A stretch of 64,000 nucleotides of DNA. Origin: Deltaproteobacteria bacterium. Lineage in GTDB: Bacteria; Myxococcota_A; UBA9160; UBA4427. The notes below the pieces were generated by a model. It was not told the DNA's origin, made no database searches, and saw only the letters and a list, made by a program, of their open reading frames with translations. The DNA lies in assembly GCA_016713665.1 (NCBI GenBank), contig JADJOR010000008.1:414845-478844 (forward strand). Direction: 5' to 3'. A program made the translations under genes and the position numbers. This document shows, piece by piece, positions 28,413 through 37,608 of this stretch. Numbering within the stretch: the first letter of the stretch is position 1; each line of letters starts with the position of its first letter.

Positions 28413-29864
28413 GTGATCGATCGCGCCTTCCAGCCGATCGCGACCTTCGTCTCCGAGCTGGTCTTCGTCTCGATCCCGATCGGCGGCGCCGAGGTCCCGC
28501 TGATCGTCGCCTGGCTGATCGCCGGCGCGACCTTCTTCACCCTCGCCCTGCGCGGCATCAACATCCGCGGCTTCCGCCATGCCCTGCGCATCGTCCTCGG
28601 CCGCGAGGACGCGAGCGACGACCCGGGCTCGGTCTCCCATTTCCAGGCCCTGGCGACGGCGGTCTCGGGCACCGTCGGCGTCGGCAACATCGCCCACGTG
28701 GCCGTCGCCGTCTCGGTCGGCGGCCCCGGTGCCGCCTTCTGGATGGCGGTCGCGGGCTTCCTCGGCATGGCGTCGAAATTCGCCGAGTGCACGCTCGGCG
28801 TGAAGTACCGCCGCACGAATCCCGACGGGAGCTGGTCCGGCGGCCCGATGTACTACCTCTCGGGCGGCCTCTCGGCGCTGGGCTGGCCGCGCCTCGGCCG
28901 CGGGCTCGCCCTCTATTATGCGCTCTGCGTGCTATTCGGATCCGTCGGCATCGGCATGTTCCAGGCGAACCAGGCCTACGTCCAGCTCGTGACCGTGACC
29001 GGCGGAAGCGAGAGCCTCGTCGCCGACCGCGGCTGGCTCGTGGGCGGGCTGCTCGCGCTCTCGGTCGGTGCCGTCATCGTCGGCGGGATCGGATCGATCG
29101 CGCGCTTCACGGCGAAGCTCGTGCCCGCGATGGTGATCCTCTATCTGGGCTGTGGATTCCTGGTCATCGCCGCCAACGCGGCCCATCTGCCCGACGCGCT
29201 CCATCGCATCGTCGCCGAGGCCTTCACGCCGAAGGGCGCGACGGGCGGCTTCCTCGGCGTCGTCGTGCTCGGATTCCGGCGCGCAGCCTTCTCGAACGAG
29301 GCGGGGATCGGGTCTTCCTCGATCGCCCATTCGGTCGTCCGGACCCGCGAGCCCCTGACCCAGGGCTTCGTCGCCATGCTCGAGCCCTTCATCGACACCG
29401 TGATCGTCTGCTCGATCACCGCCCTGATCATCACGACGGGCCTCGCCCCCTCGGAGCTCGGGACCGGCGTCGCCTCCGGCGTCGAGCTGACCTCGACGGC
29501 CTTCGGGCGGGTCCACCCGGCGTTGCCGAGCGTGCTCTCGGTCATCGTCCTCCTCTTCGCCTACTCGACCTTGATCTCCTGGTCCTACTACGGCCTCGAG
29601 GGCTGCGCCTACCTGATCGGCGAGTCGCGCCGGATCCGGACCGCCTTCAACCTCTTCTATTGTCTGTGTGCCGTCGTCGGCTGCACGACGACGCTCAAGG
29701 CCATCCTCGAGTTCACGGACGCGATGGTCTTCGCGATGGCCTTCGCCAACCTGATCGGCCTCTACTTCATGGCGCCCGAGCTGCGCGCGGATCTCGATCG
29801 CTACTGGCGCGTCATCCGAGCGCGCGATCGCGCCCGTCAGCGCCGAGGGGTCCGCGCGAGCTGA
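28413..29864 (+). CDS. Alanine/glycine:cation symporter (AGCS) family transporter
   Basis: An 11-helix AGCS protein. Diagnostic segments are FQALATAVSGTVGVGNIAHVA (substrate and sodium site), KFAECTLGVKYR, GPMYYLSGG, FRRAAFSNEAGIGSSSIAHS and YSTLISWSYYGLEG. It couples uptake of alanine, glycine or a related amino acid to sodium or proton. The start is uncertain. GTG 28413 is the only standard start after the divergent gene; it has no clear ribosome site, while a CTG near 28371 has GGAG upstream. The 3' end overlaps the convergent MobA-like gene by 53 bases, which is unusual for two full-length genes and compresses both C-termini. Confidence 0.85.
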   Translation: MIDRAFQPIATFVSELVFVSIPIGGAEVPLIVAWLIAGATFFTLALRGINIRGFRHALRIVLGREDASDDPGSVSHFQALATAVSGTVGVGNIAHVAVAVSVGGPGAAFWMAVAGFLGMASKFAECTLGVKYRRTNPDGSWSGGPMYYLSGGLSALGWPRLGRGLALYYALCVLFGSVGIGMFQANQAYVQLVTVTGGSESLVADRGWLVGGLLALSVGAVIVGGIGSIARFTAKLVPAMVILYLGCGFLVIAANAAHLPDALHRIVAEAFTPKGATGGFLGVVVLGFRRAAFSNEAGIGSSSIAHSVVRTREPLTQGFVAMLEPFIDTVIVCSITALIITTGLAPSELGTGVASGVELTSTAFGRVHPALPSVLSVIVLLFAYSTLISWSYYGLEGCAYLIGESRRIRTAFNLFYCLCAVVGCTTTLKAILEFTDAMVFAMAFANLIGLYFMAPELRADLDRYWRVIRARDRARQRRGVRAS

Positions 29865-30738
29865 TCCGGACGCGCTCGCCCGGACCGACCGGAAGCGCGA
29901 GATCCGCGGATTGCACGCCGTCGAGGCGAAGCGCGCCGTCGCCGAACGCGACCACCAGGTTTTCCAGCCCTGCCGGATCGTCGAGCGCGAAGCCGGGCGG
30001 CGCGACGGCGCGCAGGAGCTCGCCGAGTCGACCGATCGGGACCACACGGATCGCGGAGCCGGCGGCGCCGGCGACCCACTCGATCGACGCGCAGGCGGCG
30101 GGATCCTGCCCGCGCGCGAGGGCGAGATATTCGTCGGGCGTGTTGAAGCTGGTCCAGGCCGGCAGCGACGACGCATCGGAGGGCTCGATCGCATCGAAAC
30201 CGATGCGCTCGAGGAGCCGCAACGGACTTTCCTCGCGCGCCCCCGCCGAAGCCGCCTCGCCCCCCGCGCGCGCGGTCCCGAGCAGGACCTCGGCCTCGCG
30301 CCACGCGTCGGCGGGATAGACCGCGGAGAGGACCTGCAGGAACCCCGCTGCGCGCGGGACCACCGCCCCCGACCGCCCGGCGCCGACTCCGGCCTCGGCC
30401 CGCTCGAAGAGCGCCCGTGCAGCGGCCGCCGTCAGAAACGGCGCATCCGTCGTCGTCACGAAGGCGCGCTCGGCCCGGGTCGCCGCGAGGCCGTCGCGCA
30501 GGGCCGCGAGCGGGCCACGCGCAGGCTCACGATCGAAGATCGAGCGCGCGCCGAGCCGCGACACGAGACCCTCGATCGGGAGGTCGCGGGCGGTGACGAC
30601 GAGGACTTCGTCGACGCAGGGCGCGAGGCGGGCAACGACGTGCTCGACCAGCGTCGGCCCGAACCAGGGCAGGAGCGCCTTCGACCGCCCCATCCGCCGC
30701 GAGCGTCCGCCGCACAGCACGATGCCCGCTCGCTTCAT
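29812..30738 (-). CDS. MobA-like nucleotidyltransferase with extra C-terminal domain
   Basis: ATG 30738 has GGAGGCG close upstream (GTG 30750 is an alternative). Residues 1-200 form a nucleotide-transferase fold with AGIVLCGGRSRRMGRSKALLPW, DREPARGPLAALRDGL and TTTDAPFL, as in molybdenum cofactor guanylyltransferase and related sugar/NTP transferases. NTPDEY marks the end of that domain. About 100 further residues (IRVVPIGRLGELLRAVAPPGFAL onwards) extend beyond ordinary MobA, which is near 200 residues. Relatives with a tail exist, but I cannot name this domain. Cofactor guanylylation is likely but not certain; no molybdenum cofactor gene or molybdoenzyme is nearby. Confidence 0.75.
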   Translation of the reverse strand: MKRAGIVLCGGRSRRMGRSKALLPWFGPTLVEHVVARLAPCVDEVLVVTARDLPIEGLVSRLGARSIFDREPARGPLAALRDGLAATRAERAFVTTTDAPFLTAAAARALFERAEAGVGAGRSGAVVPRAAGFLQVLSAVYPADAWREAEVLLGTARAGGEAASAGAREESPLRLLERIGFDAIEPSDASSLPAWTSFNTPDEYLALARGQDPAACASIEWVAGAAGSAIRVVPIGRLGELLRAVAPPGFALDDPAGLENLVVAFGDGALRLDGVQSADLALPVGPGERVRISSRGPLGADGRDRALG

Positions 30739-30821
30739 CGCCTCCCCCACCGCTCACCGCGCCGACCGACCTTTCGGACCCATCGCCCGGCGCCCCCCGA
30801 GCGTTCTAATGTTCGCCGACC

Positions 30822-31736
30822 ATGCCGCATCCCGAGAGCCCCGATCCGAAGTTCCCGGCCGATTCCCAGGCCGGCTCCGCCCGCCCGGCCCGCGTCGACC
30901 TCGACAAGGCCCGCCCGACCGACGGCATCTTCCGACCCCTCGCCGAGGAAGGCCATTTCCAGCCCTCCGTCCTCTCGGGCGGGCCCTGGGACCCCAAGCA
31001 CCAGCACGGCGGCGCCGTCTCCGGCCTGCTCACCCATTGCCTCGACCGGCTGCCCGCCCCCGTTCCGATGCGCATCACGCGCCTCACGATCGAGATGTTC
31101 CGGGGCGTCCCGCTCTCGCCGCTGCGCGTCGAGACCCGCGCTCTGCGCGCGGGCAAGCGGATCCAGAGCCTCGAGGCCAACCTCTTCGACGGGGAGACCC
31201 AGGTCGCCCGGGCGACCGCGCTGCGCATGCGCCGGGACGAGGGCCTCGCGGAGGTCGCGTCGAAAGCGCCGCTCGGCGCCGAGGTCGCCCGGCGGCCCGA
31301 CACGATCCTCTCGCTGGCGACGGCGAAGCGCTTCGAGGACGGGGCGATCCCGATCCCGGGCTTCGTCCGCTCGGTCGAGCTCGCCTCGTTCCAGACGAGC
31401 GTCCGAGAGGGCATGCCTGCGACGGTCTGGGCCCGGCTCCTCTGCCGGGTGGTCGAGGGCGTGGACCCGTCGCCGACGGTGCGCCTCGCGACCCTCGTCG
31501 ACTTCGCGAGCGGGACCGGCAGCCCCCTCGACTACACGCGCTGGACCTCCATCAACCCGGACCTGACGATCCACGTCCTGCGGGAGCCCCGGACAGACTG
31601 GATCGCGATCCACGGGGCGACCCATTTCGCCGCCGACGGGATCGGCCAGAGCAGCGCCACGATCTACGACGAGGAGGGCCTGGTCGCCCGGGTGGAGGCC
31701 TGCCTGCTGCTGGACCGGCGCCCGGCCCGGGAATGA
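30822..31736 (+). CDS. Acyl-CoA thioesterase family protein (TesB/hot-dog type)
   Basis: 304 residues. The N-terminal half shows GPWDPKHQHGGAVSGLLTH, the hot-dog helix region of TesB-like thioesterases, then RITRLTIEMFRGVPLSPL. The C-terminal half repeats the fold with TLVDFASGTGSPLDY and WTSINPDLTIHVLREP, containing the Asp-Asn/Thr positions used by double hot-dog enzymes, and WIAIHGATHFAADGIGQS. The expected reaction is hydrolysis of acyl-CoA to free acid and CoA. The first 30 residues are Pro/Ala-rich. It is divergent from the MobA-like gene and 31 bases ahead of an SDR gene, so the two plus-strand genes may share a transcript. Confidence 0.82.
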   Translation: MPHPESPDPKFPADSQAGSARPARVDLDKARPTDGIFRPLAEEGHFQPSVLSGGPWDPKHQHGGAVSGLLTHCLDRLPAPVPMRITRLTIEMFRGVPLSPLRVETRALRAGKRIQSLEANLFDGETQVARATALRMRRDEGLAEVASKAPLGAEVARRPDTILSLATAKRFEDGAIPIPGFVRSVELASFQTSVREGMPATVWARLLCRVVEGVDPSPTVRLATLVDFASGTGSPLDYTRWTSINPDLTIHVLREPRTDWIAIHGATHFAADGIGQSSATIYDEEGLVARVEACLLLDRRPARE

Positions 31737-31767
31737 GTAAGATCCCGCCCCAAAAAAGGAGATGGAC

Positions 31768-32670
31768 ATGGGCAAGCTCGATGGACGCGTAGCGATCGTG
31801 ACCGGCGGCGGACGGGGCATCGGCGCCGAGGTCGCGAAGACCTTCGCGGCCGAGGGGGCCGCGGTCGTCGTCAACGACCTGGGCGCCAGCATGGACGGCA
31901 GCGCGACCGAGGGAACCCCCGCCGAGGAGGTCACCGAGCAGATCCGCAAGGCCGGGGGCAAGGCCTCCGCCAACAACTGCGACGTCACGAGCTTTGCCCA
32001 GACCGCCGGCCTCGTCGCCCAGGCCGTGAAGGACTTCGGCCGCCTCGACATCGTCGTCAACGTCGCCGGCATCATCCGCGACGGCATGATCTTCAAGATG
32101 GAGGAGAAGCAGTGGGACGCGGTCATCGCGGTCCACCTGAAGGGCACGTTCAACACCTCCCGCCACGCCTCGGTCTACTGGCGCGAGAACCGCGGCGGCG
32201 AATACCGCCTGATCCACTTCATCTCGGGCTCGGGCCTCTGGGGCGCGCCGGCGCAGCCCAACTACGCCGCGGCGAAGATGGGCATGGTCGGGCTCTCGAA
32301 CAGCTGTGCGACGGCGCTCGCGAGCTACGGCGTGACGAGCAACTGCATCGCCCCCGTCGCCTACACGCGCATGACCGCGAGCCTCGAGGGCAAGTCGACG
32401 ACGATGGACTACAGCCCGGGCAACGAGAAGCTCTCGACGAGGAACGTCGTCCCGCCGGTCGTCTGGCTCGCGAGCGAGCAGTCGAGCTGGATGACGGGCC
32501 GCATCATCCAGTGCGGCAATGGACGCATCGGACTGATCAGCGAGCCGCGCGTCGAGCGCGAGGTCACGACCCCGGGCGTCTGGGACCTCGACAATGCGTT
32601 CGAGGAGATGAACTCGACCTTCAAGGACGCGGTCGAGTCGCCGAATCCCTTCCGCAAGGCGAAGGGCTGA
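31768..32670 (+). CDS. Short-chain dehydrogenase, 3-hydroxyacyl-CoA dehydrogenase-like
   Basis: ATG 31768 is preferred over ATG 31762, because the AAAAGGAG site would abut the latter. The 300-residue product has TGGGRGIGAEVAKTFA, NVAGIIRD, a catalytic Ser (HFISGSGLWG) and YAAAK with the Tyr-Lys pair, and resembles the dehydrogenase unit of multifunctional enzyme type 2 (VVVNDLG near residue 36). NAD-dependent oxidation of 3-hydroxyacyl-CoA, or of a related alcohol, fits the neighbouring thioesterase and acyl-CoA genes. The C-terminal 40 residues (VWDLDNAFEEMNSTFKDAVE) are a group-specific extension. Confidence 0.85.
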   Translation: MGKLDGRVAIVTGGGRGIGAEVAKTFAAEGAAVVVNDLGASMDGSATEGTPAEEVTEQIRKAGGKASANNCDVTSFAQTAGLVAQAVKDFGRLDIVVNVAGIIRDGMIFKMEEKQWDAVIAVHLKGTFNTSRHASVYWRENRGGEYRLIHFISGSGLWGAPAQPNYAAAKMGMVGLSNSCATALASYGVTSNCIAPVAYTRMTASLEGKSTTMDYSPGNEKLSTRNVVPPVVWLASEQSSWMTGRIIQCGNGRIGLISEPRVEREVTTPGVWDLDNAFEEMNSTFKDAVESPNPFRKAKG

Positions 32671-32826
32671 GGGTCGAGGAGACCTCCGAGCGCCGCGTCG
32701 CACGGTCCGTGCGACCGGCTTGCGCATGCGGGACGCCCCTCGACGCGGACGGCTTGAATCCCCTCAATCGGGCGGATTCGGGACCCGATGGTCTCGTCCA
32801 ACGGACGAACCACGGGCGGACCCTCC

Positions 32827-33660
32827 ATGTTCAAACGCACGCTCCTGTCGATGATCGCCTTCCTGATCGCGAGCCCGGTCGGCGCGGCGCCGACGCCCGG
32901 CCCGGCCGTGCAGGAATCCGCGGAGTCGCTCTACCGCTATGCCGGGCTCGAGCGACAGGTTCCGATGCTCGGCGCGCAGATCGAGCAGCAGCTCCGAAGC
33001 GAGACGCCAGCGGGTGCCGCCGCGATGCTCGAGCCGATGGCGGCCGCGGCACACCGCGCGTTCGGCGCACCGCGCATGAAGCACGAGATCCTCGCCGACC
33101 TCCGCAAGAGCTGGAACCCGGCGCTGGCGAACGAAGCATTGAAATGGCTCCGCTCCCCGATCGGGCGCCAGGTGATCCAGATGGAAGAGGCCGCCTCGAA
33201 GCCCGAGTCGCAGGCCGCGCTCGAGTCCTTTGCCGCGACGTTCGCGACGAATCCGCCCGAGGCGCAGCGCGTCGAGGCGATGCGACGCCTCGACCGGGCG
33301 ACCCGGGCGACGGACCTCGCGCTCTCGATCATGTCGACCCTGGCACGCGCGATCGCCCACGGCGCCGCCGCGGCCCAGCCCGGACCGGCTTCGCCCGGCG
33401 AGATCGACGCCGCGATCGACGGGCAGCAGGCCGCGATGCGGAAGGCGATCGAGGGCTACAACCTGGTCTCGTTCCTCCATACCTATCGGGACCTGTCCTC
33501 CGAGCAGCTCGCCGAGTACCTGCGATTCTTCGACTCGCCGGCCGGGAAGTGGTATTCGCAGACCGTCGGGTCGGCCTTTGCTCGATCGATGGAGAGCGCC
33601 TCCGAGCGATTCGCCGCCGAGCTCGTCGCGCTCCTGCCTTCGACGCCGCCTGGTCGATAG
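32827..33660 (+). CDS. DUF2059-like exported protein
   Basis: 277 residues with a short signal peptide (MIAFLIASPVGAAP). The rest is helical and closes with YNLVSFLHTYRDLSSEQLAEYLRFFDSPAGKWYSQ, the F-x-S-P-x-G-x-W/Y pattern typical of DUF2059 proteins. The function of that family is unknown; members are periplasmic. A GC-rich hairpin begins at the stop codon, so the transcript probably ends there. The position after the SDR is not tight (157 bases), so it may have its own promoter. Confidence 0.7.
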   Translation: MFKRTLLSMIAFLIASPVGAAPTPGPAVQESAESLYRYAGLERQVPMLGAQIEQQLRSETPAGAAAMLEPMAAAAHRAFGAPRMKHEILADLRKSWNPALANEALKWLRSPIGRQVIQMEEAASKPESQAALESFAATFATNPPEAQRVEAMRRLDRATRATDLALSIMSTLARAIAHGAAAAQPGPASPGEIDAAIDGQQAAMRKAIEGYNLVSFLHTYRDLSSEQLAEYLRFFDSPAGKWYSQTVGSAFARSMESASERFAAELVALLPSTPPGR

Positions 33661-33689
33661 GGACGCCCGCGACCCGGACGCGGGCGTCC
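33661..33689 (+). terminator. GC-rich hairpin after the DUF2059-like gene
   Basis: Perfect 11-base arms (GGACGCCCGCG and CGCGGGCGTCC) with a 7-base loop start one base after the stop. There is no T-run, so it may act as a Rho-assisted or processing hairpin. The following stretch to 33898 shows no gene. Confidence 0.55.
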
Positions 33690-33898
33690 GGAATCTCGAC
33701 GACTCGAGCGCTCGAAGCCGCGAGCTCGATTCGAGGGGGCGCCTCCCCTGCGAGCGATCCGTGCCGCCCGCCGACCGATTGGGCTGACGAAGACACACCC
33801 GATCGCGGGTCGAGCTCTTCGCGCACGCAGCCCGGAAACGGGGGCGACGCGGGCGCGTGTCGCCCGGGAGCTCGACCGCCCGCGCCCTCCCGCCTGCT

Positions 33899-33927
33899 TT
33901 GGCGCGACCGGCGCCGACGCATATACT
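33899..33927 (+). promoter_or_regulatory. Candidate sigma70-like promoter of the hydrolase-WS/DGAT-SDR operon
   Basis: TTGGCG (33899-33904) and TATACT (33922-33927, 5 of 6 to TATAAT) are exactly 17 bases apart, in a local A+T-rich patch within GC-rich DNA. Transcription would start near 33934, about 35 bases before the ATG at 33969. Confidence 0.55.
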
Positions 33928-33968
33928 CGAAAACGTTCGTCCCTTTGCGGCGCCGGGTGAGTCGATCC

Positions 33969-35219
33969 ATGAGCGAGACCGAGACGGAGGAGTCGCGATT
34001 CGAGGAGCACGCGGGGGTCACCTACCTGCGTGACCGGATCGGCCGGATCCCGGTCGGCGAGCTGATCCTGGCCGGCCCGCGCACCGTCCAGTTCCTGACC
34101 CGCTCGGCGAGCCGCCATCTGCGCCGCGGCGATCATCGCTACCCCGACATCCCGACGCGGCTCATGACCTTCGGCACCGCGATGTCCGTGCTCGTCGACG
34201 AGATCATGCTCGCCTACATGGCGACGACGCGTCTCAACCTCGGCGGGGCCGAGCTCGACCGCATCGCCCAGGAGACGATCGCCGGGATCGAGATGCTCGA
34301 GGAAGCGGGCGTCTACGAAGACCCGCGGCGTCTGCATCCGGAGCCGCCGACGCCGAACGTGCGGACGCGACGCAAGACCTATCGCGGCGTGCGCTACGAG
34401 CAGGTCGCGTTCGAGAGCGGCTACAAACCCGTCGTCGATCTCCCGGGGACGACCCGCTGGCTCACCGTCGCGAGCAACCAGGTCGGCTACGCCTACGTCC
34501 TGCGCCATCGCAAGCCGCGCCCCTGGATCGTGAATCTCCACGGCTTCGGGATGGGCAACCCCGCCGACCTGCTGGCGCTGCGCGCCCTCCACTACCACCG
34601 CGATCTCGGGCTCAACGTGATCCAGCCCGTCTTCCCGACCCACGGGCCCCGCTCGGCGGGCCCCGACGGCGAGCCCGCCCTGACCCTCGACTATCTCAAC
34701 AACGTGCATGCCTTCAGCCAGGCGGTCTGGGACGTGCGCAGCATCATGGCCTGGGCCCGATCTCAGCACGGCGCCGAGTCCTTCGCGGTCCACGGTGTCT
34801 CGATGGGCGGCTACCTGGCAGCCTTGATCGCCGGCCTCGTCGACGATCTCGATTGCGTGATCGCCGGCGTACCGACCGTCGACCTCGCCTGGGTCATGCG
34901 CCGCAGCGTCCCCGACGACGAACGCGAGGTCCTCGACGCCCGCGGCCTGCTCGGCACGATGGCCGACCGGATCCACGAGCCGATCTCGCCGCTCGCCTTC
35001 AAGCCGAAGCTGCCGGCCTCGCGGCGCTTCGTCTACGCAGGCGTCGCGGATCGGATCGCCACGCCCGGCCCCGCCCACGTCCTGTGGGAGCATTGGGGGC
35101 GGGCGTCGGTCCTCTGGTATCGCGGCTCCCACATCGGCTTCGCCTGGTCGCGCGAGGTCCGCCAGTTCATCGACGACGCGCTCCAGCAGTCGGGGCTGAC
35201 GACGGGGATGCGGCAATGA
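33969..35219 (+). CDS. Alpha/beta hydrolase family protein
   Basis: 416 residues. An N-terminal helical region of about 150 residues precedes the hydrolase fold: WIVNLHGFGMGN (oxyanion region), the nucleophile elbow HGVSMGGYLA (Ser at about residue 280), VYAGVADRIATP (acid) and YRGSHIGFAWS (catalytic His). This order gives a complete Ser-Asp-His triad. It is the first gene of an operon with a wax ester/triacylglycerol synthase and an SDR. An esterase or lipase acting on the same neutral-lipid pool is therefore plausible, but the substrate is not shown by sequence. The Glu-rich start MSETETEESRFEEH argues for a cytosolic enzyme. Confidence 0.8.
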   Translation: MSETETEESRFEEHAGVTYLRDRIGRIPVGELILAGPRTVQFLTRSASRHLRRGDHRYPDIPTRLMTFGTAMSVLVDEIMLAYMATTRLNLGGAELDRIAQETIAGIEMLEEAGVYEDPRRLHPEPPTPNVRTRRKTYRGVRYEQVAFESGYKPVVDLPGTTRWLTVASNQVGYAYVLRHRKPRPWIVNLHGFGMGNPADLLALRALHYHRDLGLNVIQPVFPTHGPRSAGPDGEPALTLDYLNNVHAFSQAVWDVRSIMAWARSQHGAESFAVHGVSMGGYLAALIAGLVDDLDCVIAGVPTVDLAWVMRRSVPDDEREVLDARGLLGTMADRIHEPISPLAFKPKLPASRRFVYAGVADRIATPGPAHVLWEHWGRASVLWYRGSHIGFAWSREVRQFIDDALQQSGLTTGMRQ

Positions 35220-35304
35220 TCGGCGTTGCGCAGGCGCCGCGCGCCCGGCGCGCATCGCGAGCCCCGCTCCCCGGGCGGCCCGGCCGAGAGGACGGGACGA
35301 CGTC

Positions 35305-36720
35305 ATGAGACGGCTCTCCGGTCTCGACGCGGCCTTTCTCTCCTCGGAGACGGCGAGCTGGCCGGCCCATGTCGCCTGCATCACGATCTTCGATCCCTCG
35401 CGCGCCGGACGACCCTTCGACGTCGAGGAGCTGAAGCGCTCGCTCGCGAGCAAGCTCCATCTCCTCCCGCCCCTGCGCTGGCGGGTCATCGAAGCGCCCT
35501 TCGGCCTCGGCCATCCCCATTGGATCGAGGATCCCGACTTCGACCTCGACATCCACATCCGCCACATGGAGATCGCGGCCCCCGGCGGCCGACACGAGCT
35601 CGCCGAGGCCGCGCAGGAGATCTATCGCCACCGTCTCGATCGCGGCCGCCCGCTCTGGGAGCTCTGGGTCCTCGACAAGCTCGCGAACGACAAGGTCGCG
35701 CTGTTCTGGAAGATTCATCACGCCTGCATCGACGGCATGGCCGGCGCCGGCATGCAGGAGGTCATGTTCGATGCAGACCCCGCCTATCGACCGCCCCGCG
35801 TCGTCCTGCCGGACCGCTGGCAGCCCGAGCCGGTCCCCGACGCGACGCGCCTGCTGATCAGCTCGCTGCCGGCGGCCAGGGCGGCGCAGCTGCGGGCCGC
35901 GAAGGAGGTGTATCGGGCGATCGGGCGCCTCCCGGAGCTGATCCAGGCGACGCGCTCGGCGATGCCGCCGGAGGCCCCGCGCACGCGCTTCAATGCCCCG
36001 ATCGGCCCGCGGCGCTCGTGGGGATTCGTCACGCTCCCCCTCACCGACCTCAAGACCGTCAAGAACGCCTTCGGCGTGAAGCTGAACGACGTCTTCGTCG
36101 CGGCGGTCGCCGGCAGCGTCCGCGCCTACCTCGAGGCCCGGGACGACCTCCCGGACAAATCGCTGGTCGCGTCGATCCCCGTCAACGCGCGCACCGACGA
36201 CTCGCCCGGGACCGGCAACATGATCTCCGGCATGGCCGCCACGATGGCGACCCACCTCGCCGACCCCGTCGAGCGGCTGCGCGCGATCCACGAGAGCACG
36301 ATGGCCTCCAAGGAGATGCAGCGCGCGATGGGCGCGCAGATGCTGATGAGCCTCGCCGATACGCCGCCCCCCGCGATGTTCTCGCTCGCCGCGCGCTTCT
36401 ACGGCAAGACCCAGCTCGTCAAGCGCCTGCCGCCGATGTTCAACGTCGTCGTCTCGAACGTCCCCGGACCGCGCAAGCCCCTCTACTCGCAAGGCGCGCC
36501 GGTCGAGGCCTTCCACTCGATGGGCATCATCTTCGACGGCGCCGGGCTCTTCATCGGCGCCATGAGCTACCTCGATCAGATGGACGTCGGGATCCTCGGC
36601 TCGCCCGATGCGCTCGACGATCCGTTCGAGCTCGCCGACGGCATCGCGAACGAGCTCAACCTGCTCGTCGCGCGCGCGAAGGAAGCGCGGGATCAGGCGG
36701 CCGAGGGCACCGGGCGATGA
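35305..36720 (+). CDS. Wax ester synthase / diacylglycerol acyltransferase (WS/DGAT)
   Basis: 471 residues, normal for the bacterial family. It begins RRLSGLDAAFLSSET, as members do, and carries the catalytic HHxxxDG as KIHHACIDGMAG at about residues 137-148. It also has SIPVNAR, the NMISGM stretch and the C-terminal FNVVVSNVPGPRKPLY. It esterifies acyl-CoA to a fatty alcohol or diacylglycerol to form wax ester or triacylglycerol inclusions. Its 3' end overlaps the following SDR gene (ATGA). Together with the upstream hydrolase this suggests control of storage lipid. The substrate preference cannot be decided here. Confidence 0.92.
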   Translation: MRRLSGLDAAFLSSETASWPAHVACITIFDPSRAGRPFDVEELKRSLASKLHLLPPLRWRVIEAPFGLGHPHWIEDPDFDLDIHIRHMEIAAPGGRHELAEAAQEIYRHRLDRGRPLWELWVLDKLANDKVALFWKIHHACIDGMAGAGMQEVMFDADPAYRPPRVVLPDRWQPEPVPDATRLLISSLPAARAAQLRAAKEVYRAIGRLPELIQATRSAMPPEAPRTRFNAPIGPRRSWGFVTLPLTDLKTVKNAFGVKLNDVFVAAVAGSVRAYLEARDDLPDKSLVASIPVNARTDDSPGTGNMISGMAATMATHLADPVERLRAIHESTMASKEMQRAMGAQMLMSLADTPPPAMFSLAARFYGKTQLVKRLPPMFNVVVSNVPGPRKPLYSQGAPVEAFHSMGIIFDGAGLFIGAMSYLDQMDVGILGSPDALDDPFELADGIANELNLLVARAKEARDQAAEGTGR

Positions 36721-37535
36721 GCCGGCGACCGCGGACGGTGCTCACGACCGGGTCGAGCTCGGGACTCGGCCTCGCGACCGTGATCGAGCTCGCGCGGCGG
36801 GGCCACGACTCCGTGGGCTCGGTCCGCTCGAGCGCGAAGGCGGACGTCGTCGCCGCGGCGGCCGAGGCAGCCGGCGTCGCGGTGCGCACCGTGCTGCTCG
36901 ACGTCGACGATGCGAAGGGCTGCGCGGCCGTCGTCGAAGAGCTCCGGCCCGAGGTCCTCGTCAACAACGCGGGTGTCATGCGCTATGCGGCGGTCGAGGA
37001 AGTGACGGACGAAGAGGCCCGCCGCCTGTTCGAGACCCTCGTCCTCGCCCCGACCCGCCTAGCGCGCCTCTGCATTCCCGTGATGCGCGAGCGCGGCTTC
37101 GGGCGGATCATCCAGATCTCCTCGATCTCGGCCCGCGCGAGCTTTCCGCTGATGGGCTGGTATCAGGGCTGCAAGCAGGCCCTCGAAGGCATCTCCGACG
37201 CCCTGCGCCTCGAGGTCGCGAGCGCCGGCATCGCCGTCTCGCTGATCGAGCCCGGCCTCTTCGAGAGCGGCATGTCCCACGAGCTCGAGGCGAGCGCCGC
37301 GCCCGAATCGCCCTACGCGAAGGCCTACGCGCGATCCGCCCAGATCTACGGCCGCCTCGGCGTCCTGATGACCGACGCCCCCACCGTCGCCCGCGTCATC
37401 GCCGACGCGATCGAGTCGCGCTCCCCGAGCGCCCGCTACCCCGTCGGCATGGACGCCCAGTTCAACGTCCTCTCCGACCCGGTGACCCCGACCGCCCTGC
37501 GCGACCGCGCCATCCGCTCCTTCTTCGGCCTCTGA
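36717..37535 (+). CDS. Short-chain dehydrogenase/reductase
   Basis: 272 residues; ATG 36717 overlaps the WS/DGAT stop. A classical SDR: TTGSSSGLGLATVIELARRG, NNAGVMRY, ISSISARASFP (Ser) and WYQGCKQALEG (Tyr-Lys pair, YxxxK). EPGLFESGM follows the active site. Coupled translation with WS/DGAT suggests it reduces a fatty aldehyde or 3-oxoacyl group for lipid storage, though close relatives act on many carbonyls. The locus ends 70 bases before a convergent DUF2442 gene. Confidence 0.85.
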   Translation: MSRRPRTVLTTGSSSGLGLATVIELARRGHDSVGSVRSSAKADVVAAAAEAAGVAVRTVLLDVDDAKGCAAVVEELRPEVLVNNAGVMRYAAVEEVTDEEARRLFETLVLAPTRLARLCIPVMRERGFGRIIQISSISARASFPLMGWYQGCKQALEGISDALRLEVASAGIAVSLIEPGLFESGMSHELEASAAPESPYAKAYARSAQIYGRLGVLMTDAPTVARVIADAIESRSPSARYPVGMDAQFNVLSDPVTPTALRDRAIRSFFGL

Positions 37536-37608
37536 GGCCAGGGAATCGATCTCGAACGGACTGTGGCGCAAGCTCTCAGCCGCCCCGGTCACCGCGCGTT
37601 CGGCGATC

